Assembly (NCBI GenBank): GCA_021202655.1
Contig: JAJQCO010000217.1
Location: 1-33,367 of the forward strand
Origin: Clostridiales bacterium
Lineage (GTDB): Bacteria > Bacillota > Clostridia > Lachnospirales > Lachnospiraceae
DNA: 33,367 nt
Direction: 5' to 3'
Shown: in pieces, positions 29,860 to 33,367 of the stretch
Layout of the letters: each line of letters opens with the position of its first letter
How positions within the stretch are numbered: the first letter of the stretch is position 1
The notes under the pieces: generated by a model
What the model saw: the letters and a program-made list of their open reading frames with translations, nothing else
What the model was told of the DNA's origin: nothing
The model's database searches: none
Program-made: the position numbers and the translations under genes

Positions 29860-30828
29860 ATGCCATTAGTTACAAGTAAGGAGATCTTCCAGAAGGCCTA
29901 TGAGGGCGGATATGCCATCGGCGCTTTCAACGTGAACAACATGGAGATTGTCCAGGCGATCACAGAAGCTGCTGCTGAGCTTCATTCCCCGGTGATTCTG
30001 CAGGCTTCCGCGGGTGCGAGAAAGTATGCGAACCCGACATATCTGAAGAAGCTGGTTGAGGCGGCTGTCATCGAGTGCCCGGATATCCCGATCGTGCTTC
30101 ATCTTGACCACGGTGCAGATTTCGAGATCTGCAAGTCCTGTGTGGACAGCGGCTTCACCTCTGTCATGATCGACGCTTCCAAGTATCCGTTTGACGAGAA
30201 CGTCGAGATCACGAAGAAGGTTGTTCAGTACGCCCATGACCGCGGCGCTGTCGTAGAGGCAGAGCTTGGCAAGCTGGCCGGCATCGAGGACGATGTGAAC
30301 GTATCCGCTGAGGATTCTTCCTATACCCAGCCGGAAGAGGTTGAGGAGTTTGTCGGCAGGACCGGCGTTGACTCTCTGGCCATCGCGATCGGCACCAGCC
30401 ACGGCGCGTTTAAGTTCACCCCGGATCAGTGTACCCGCAATGAGAACGGCATTCTGATGCCGCCGCCGCTGCGCTTTGACATTCTGGAAGAAGTATCGAA
30501 GAGACTGCCGGGCTTCCCGATCGTTCTGCACGGAGCTTCCTCCGTACCGCAGGAATATGTAAAGATCATCAACGAGCACGGCGGCGCTCTGAAGGACGCG
30601 GTCGGCGTACCGGAGGATCAGCTCCGCCAGGCCGCAAGATCTGCTGTCTGCAAGATCAATATCGACTCCGACCTTCGTCTTGGTCTGACCGCCGGCTGCC
30701 GCCAGGTATTCATGGAGCATCCGGAGTATTTCGATCCGAGACAGTATCTGACCGTCGGACGTGCCAATGTAAAGGCGATCGTCGCTCACAAGATCAAAGA
30801 GGTCCTCGGAAGCGAAGGCAAGGCCTGA
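29860..30828 (+). CDS. fba: Class II fructose-1,6-bisphosphate aldolase
   Basis: MPLVTSKEIFQKAYEGGYAIGAFNVNNMEIVQAI; HLDHGADFE, FTSVMIDASKYPFDENVEITKKVV, LAIAIGTSHGAFKF, PIVLHGASSVPQE. Confidence 0.96.
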   Translation: MPLVTSKEIFQKAYEGGYAIGAFNVNNMEIVQAITEAAAELHSPVILQASAGARKYANPTYLKKLVEAAVIECPDIPIVLHLDHGADFEICKSCVDSGFTSVMIDASKYPFDENVEITKKVVQYAHDRGAVVEAELGKLAGIEDDVNVSAEDSSYTQPEEVEEFVGRTGVDSLAIAIGTSHGAFKFTPDQCTRNENGILMPPPLRFDILEEVSKRLPGFPIVLHGASSVPQEYVKIINEHGGALKDAVGVPEDQLRQAARSAVCKINIDSDLRLGLTAGCRQVFMEHPEYFDPRQYLTVGRANVKAIVAHKIKEVLGSEGKA

Positions 30829-30879
30829 GCAGATTCGTACGGAACAGACCGGTTTTTTCCGATGTGATACGCGAAGGGA

Positions 30880-30909
30880 AAAAGAGACCGCGACAGACGG
30901 TCTCTTTTC
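30880..30909 (+). terminator. Intrinsic terminator after fba
   Basis: AAAAGAGACCG-CGACAGA-CGGTCTCTTTT. Confidence 0.8.
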
Positions 30910-30960
30910 CTTTGCCATACATACCGAAGAAGCCTCCCATGAAAGGAGCGGCGATAAGCG

Positions 30961-31884
30961 ATGATCAGCCTTTTATTGTTTGAAACGATACTGGAACTGT
31001 TTCTGATCCTGATGATGGGATTCGCGCTGGTAAGGCTGCACGTTCTGGAATCTGCGGACAGCAAAAGCCTGTCCGTGCTCTCCCTCTATCTGATCGCGCC
31101 CTGCGCGCTCATCTCATCCTTCCAGATTACCTTCACCGATGAGATCGGAAAACAGCTTCTGTTCTCCCTCTGCCTCGGCGTTGTGATCCATATCCTTCTG
31201 TTTGTGATCGTAGCCATCCTTGGGCGGCTGTTTCATTTAAATAATCTCGAACAGGCCTCCCTCATCTAGAGCAATTCGGGGATTCTGATCATTCCGATTA
31301 TCACCAGCGTCCTCGGCGAGGAGTGGGTCGGCTTTTCCTGCGGCTACCTGGTCGTGGCCACCATCCTGCTCTGGACGCACGCCAAGATGCTTCTCTGCGG
31401 GGAACGAAAGGCGGACCTCAAAAAGATCCTGACCAATGTCAACATCCTGGCGATCCTGGTCGGAGGCGGCCTGATGCTCATGCGCCTGAAGCTCCCGGCT
31501 ATCCTGGCCGGAACGATGAAATCCGTCAGCGTCATGATCGGCCCGATCTCCATGATTATAACGGGAATGATCGTCGGCAGCATCCGCCCGCAGCAGCTTA
31601 AACGCTACCGCAGGCTCTGGCTGATTGTCGCGCTGAGACTGATCGTGATTCCCGCCATCATCCTCCTGCTGCTCAAATACAGCGGCGCGCAGACCCTGGT
31701 CAGGGATGGACAGACCATCATGCTCATCAGCCTGCTTGCTGTCATGACGCCGCCGGCATCCACCATCACACAGATGGCGCAGGTATATGGGCAGGATGCC
31801 GAATACTCCAGCGCCATCAATGTCGTCGCCACGATCTCCTGCATCATCACGATGCCGCTGCTCGTCGCGCTGTATCTGCATTGA
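30961..31884 (+). pseudogene. AEC (auxin efflux carrier) family transporter interrupted by in-frame TAG at 31267-31269
   Basis: ORFs 30961..31269 and 31354..31884 are in the same frame. Continuous translation LEQASLI*SNSGILIIPIITSVLGEEWVGFSCGYLVVATILLW..., with one nonsense codon. Confidence 0.8.
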
Positions 31885-31909
31885 ATGTCTTTGTATGCTT
31901 TGGTGACTG

Positions 31910-31943
31910 ACAAGAGCCGGGATGCTTCCCGGCCCTTGTTTTT
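31910..31943 (+). terminator. Intrinsic terminator after the AEC gene
   Basis: ACAAG-A-GCCGGGA-TGCT-TCCCGGC-C-CTTGT followed by a T tract. Confidence 0.75.
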
Positions 31944-31948
31944 GCTGT

Positions 31949-32881
31949 CTATCTCATATTTTTCAGATATGCCGCCGCAGATTCCTTATCCCTCTCAATC
32001 TGCGCCCGCAACTCATCCAGTGAACCAAATTTCCGCTCCGGCCGCTCAAAATGACAGAGCTGCACCTCTATATCTCTTCCGTAGAGATCCTCCTCCATGT
32101 CAAAGAGGAACGTCTCCACGCCGACCGGATTTTCTCCCTCGACCGTCGGCTTGCGCCCGATGTTCGTGACGCCGTCATAAAGCCTTCCGTCGATCTTTAC
32201 CTGAGATACATAGACGCCAAACGGCGGAAGATGCTTCTCCGGCGGCGGCAGAATATTGACCGTCGGAAATCCGAGGATCCTGCCTCCCATATGCCTGCCG
32301 TGAACCACCGTTCCCAGAATCGTGTATGGCTCGCCCAGCAGCCCGTTGGCCTTTTCGATATGTCCCAGATCCAGCTGCTCCCGCACATAGGTACTGCTGA
32401 TATCCCGGTATCCGTCCTGTTCCTTTTCGATCACGACCGCCTCAAAGCCGTATTTCGGCCCCAGCTCGCAAAGCAGCTTCGCATCCCCGGCGCCCCGGTA
32501 GCCGAAGCTGCAGTCCGTCCCGACCGTCACCGACTTCGCGCTCATCTGTCCGACAAGGACATCGCGGACAAAATCCTCCGCCGACATGTGGGCAACGGAC
32601 TTATCAAAGGGATATTCCACCATGTAGTCTATCCCCATCTGCTCCAGCTTGCAACGCCGCTCCCGGTTCGTTGTAATCACAGTCACCGGCTGATCCTTCA
32701 CCACGCCCATGGGCGCCATGTCAAAGGTAAACACTGCCGTCGCCAGGTTTTTCCGTCTTTTCTGCGAGAGCATTTCACACAGCAGCTTCTGATGCCCCTT
32801 ATGCCGCCCGTCAAATTTGCCGATCGTCACAACCGTCGGTTCCTCAATCTTAAACTGTCTCGTCCCGGTGATAATCTGCAT
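31949..32881 (-). CDS. ribF: Bifunctional riboflavin kinase / FAD synthetase
   Basis: TVVTIGKFDGRHKGHQKLL, GTDCSFGYRGAGD, ISSTYVREQLDLGHIEKANGLLGEPYTI, GRILGFPTVNI; start refined to MQIITG. Confidence 0.94.
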   Translation of the reverse strand: MQIITGTRQFKIEEPTVVTIGKFDGRHKGHQKLLCEMLSQKRRKNLATAVFTFDMAPMGVVKDQPVTVITTNRERRCKLEQMGIDYMVEYPFDKSVAHMSAEDFVRDVLVGQMSAKSVTVGTDCSFGYRGAGDAKLLCELGPKYGFEAVVIEKEQDGYRDISSTYVREQLDLGHIEKANGLLGEPYTILGTVVHGRHMGGRILGFPTVNILPPPEKHLPPFGVYVSQVKIDGRLYDGVTNIGRKPTVEGENPVGVETFLFDMEEDLYGRDIEVQLCHFERPERKFGSLDELRAQIERDKESAAAYLKNMR

Positions 32882-33367
32882 GATCCGCACTGCCTCCCAG
32901 AAAAATTTTGATCGGCTTGTAGCGCCGTATTTCATCATAAAAACCGTAAATTCCGATAAACCGGTAATTGCTGTCGTAGACGCGAACCCGCTCATAGCGA
33001 AACCCGTCCGGCTTCGCTGCCAGAAGCGGCGGAAACGGATTCCCGTTGTGAACCAGCTTGTCCCCCTCTCCCGGACTCATGATGATCTCCGGCAGCTCCT
33101 TAAATATTCCATCTATCGGCATGATCACCTTCTGAAGCTTTCCGGCGTCGCGCAGAGATTCAATCTGGGAGAGCGTAAAGCAATCCTCCAGCGAAAAACG
33201 CCCGACCCGGATCCGGATCAGGCTCTCCATGCATCCGCCACAGCCAAGCCTTCTGCCGATATCGTGACAGAGAGTCCGGATGTAGGTTCCCTTCGAGCAG
33301 GTTACTGTCATGGACACCCGTGGCAGAGAAAGCTCATCCACATGGATCTCCATGATCTCCACCGGCC
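32850..33367 (-). CDS. truB: tRNA pseudouridine synthase B, C-terminal part (truncated by window edge)
   Basis: SMTVTCSKGTYIRTLCHDIGRRLGCGGCMESLIRIRVGRFSLEDCFTLSQIE; overlaps the ribF start. Confidence 0.92.
   Translation of the reverse strand, partial: PVEIMEIHVDELSLPRVSMTVTCSKGTYIRTLCHDIGRRLGCGGCMESLIRIRVGRFSLEDCFTLSQIESLRDAGKLQKVIMPIDGIFKELPEIIMSPGEGDKLVHNGNPFPPLLAAKPDGFRYERVRVYDSNYRFIGIYGFYDEIRRYKPIKIFLGGSADHADYHRDETV

Noticed and set aside
29866-30918. 350-aa minus-strand ORF
   Set aside because: Fully antisense to fba, an unmistakable class II aldolase gene; a by-product of codon bias.
8111-31269. Genome-level recoding of UGA or UAG to explain the two interrupted ORFs
   Set aside because: UGA ends fba and UAG ends rplR and the 28170 gene with normal protein lengths, so both act as stops here.
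1-33367. CRISPR arrays, prophage, transposase, toxin-antitoxin or defence genes
   Set aside because: No repeat-spacer periodicity or relevant protein motifs seen; nearly all large ORFs are housekeeping or envelope genes.

Overview
The window is a Clostridia-type chromosomal segment, Lachnospiraceae-like by inference from gene content and repeat style. Its core (about 11.3-27.9 kb, minus strand) is an intact S10-spc-alpha ribosomal superoperon: rpsJ-rplC-rplD-rplW-rplB-rpsS-rplV-rpsC-rplP-rpmC-rpsQ-rplN-rplX-rplE-rpsZ-rpsH-rplF-rplR-rpsE-rpmD-rplO-secY-adk-map-KOW protein-infA-rpmJ-rpsM-rpsK-rpsD-rpoA-rplQ. Downstream on the same strand are a BY-kinase and an LCP protein, three secreted proteins (two with cell-wall-binding repeats), ecfA1-ecfA2-ecfT, truA, a MATE transporter and tRNA-Gln(CUG). 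Upstream are another cell-wall-binding repeat protein, fba (+), an AEC-family transporter broken by one in-frame TAG (+), ribF and a partial truB. The least explained signals are: (1) a ~200-bp nested inverted-repeat element (18-bp perfect outer arms) just upstream of the S10 promoter; (2) a structured ~240-nt rpsJ leader with a long-range 8+7 bp helix; (3) two separate nonsense-interrupted ORFs; (4) a ~145-aa C-terminal extension on TruA; (5) a Tyr-rich GKY/GRY tail on the BY-kinase. I did not find a clearly novel multi-gene system. The non-coding elements at 27.7-28.15 kb are the best candidates for something undescribed.
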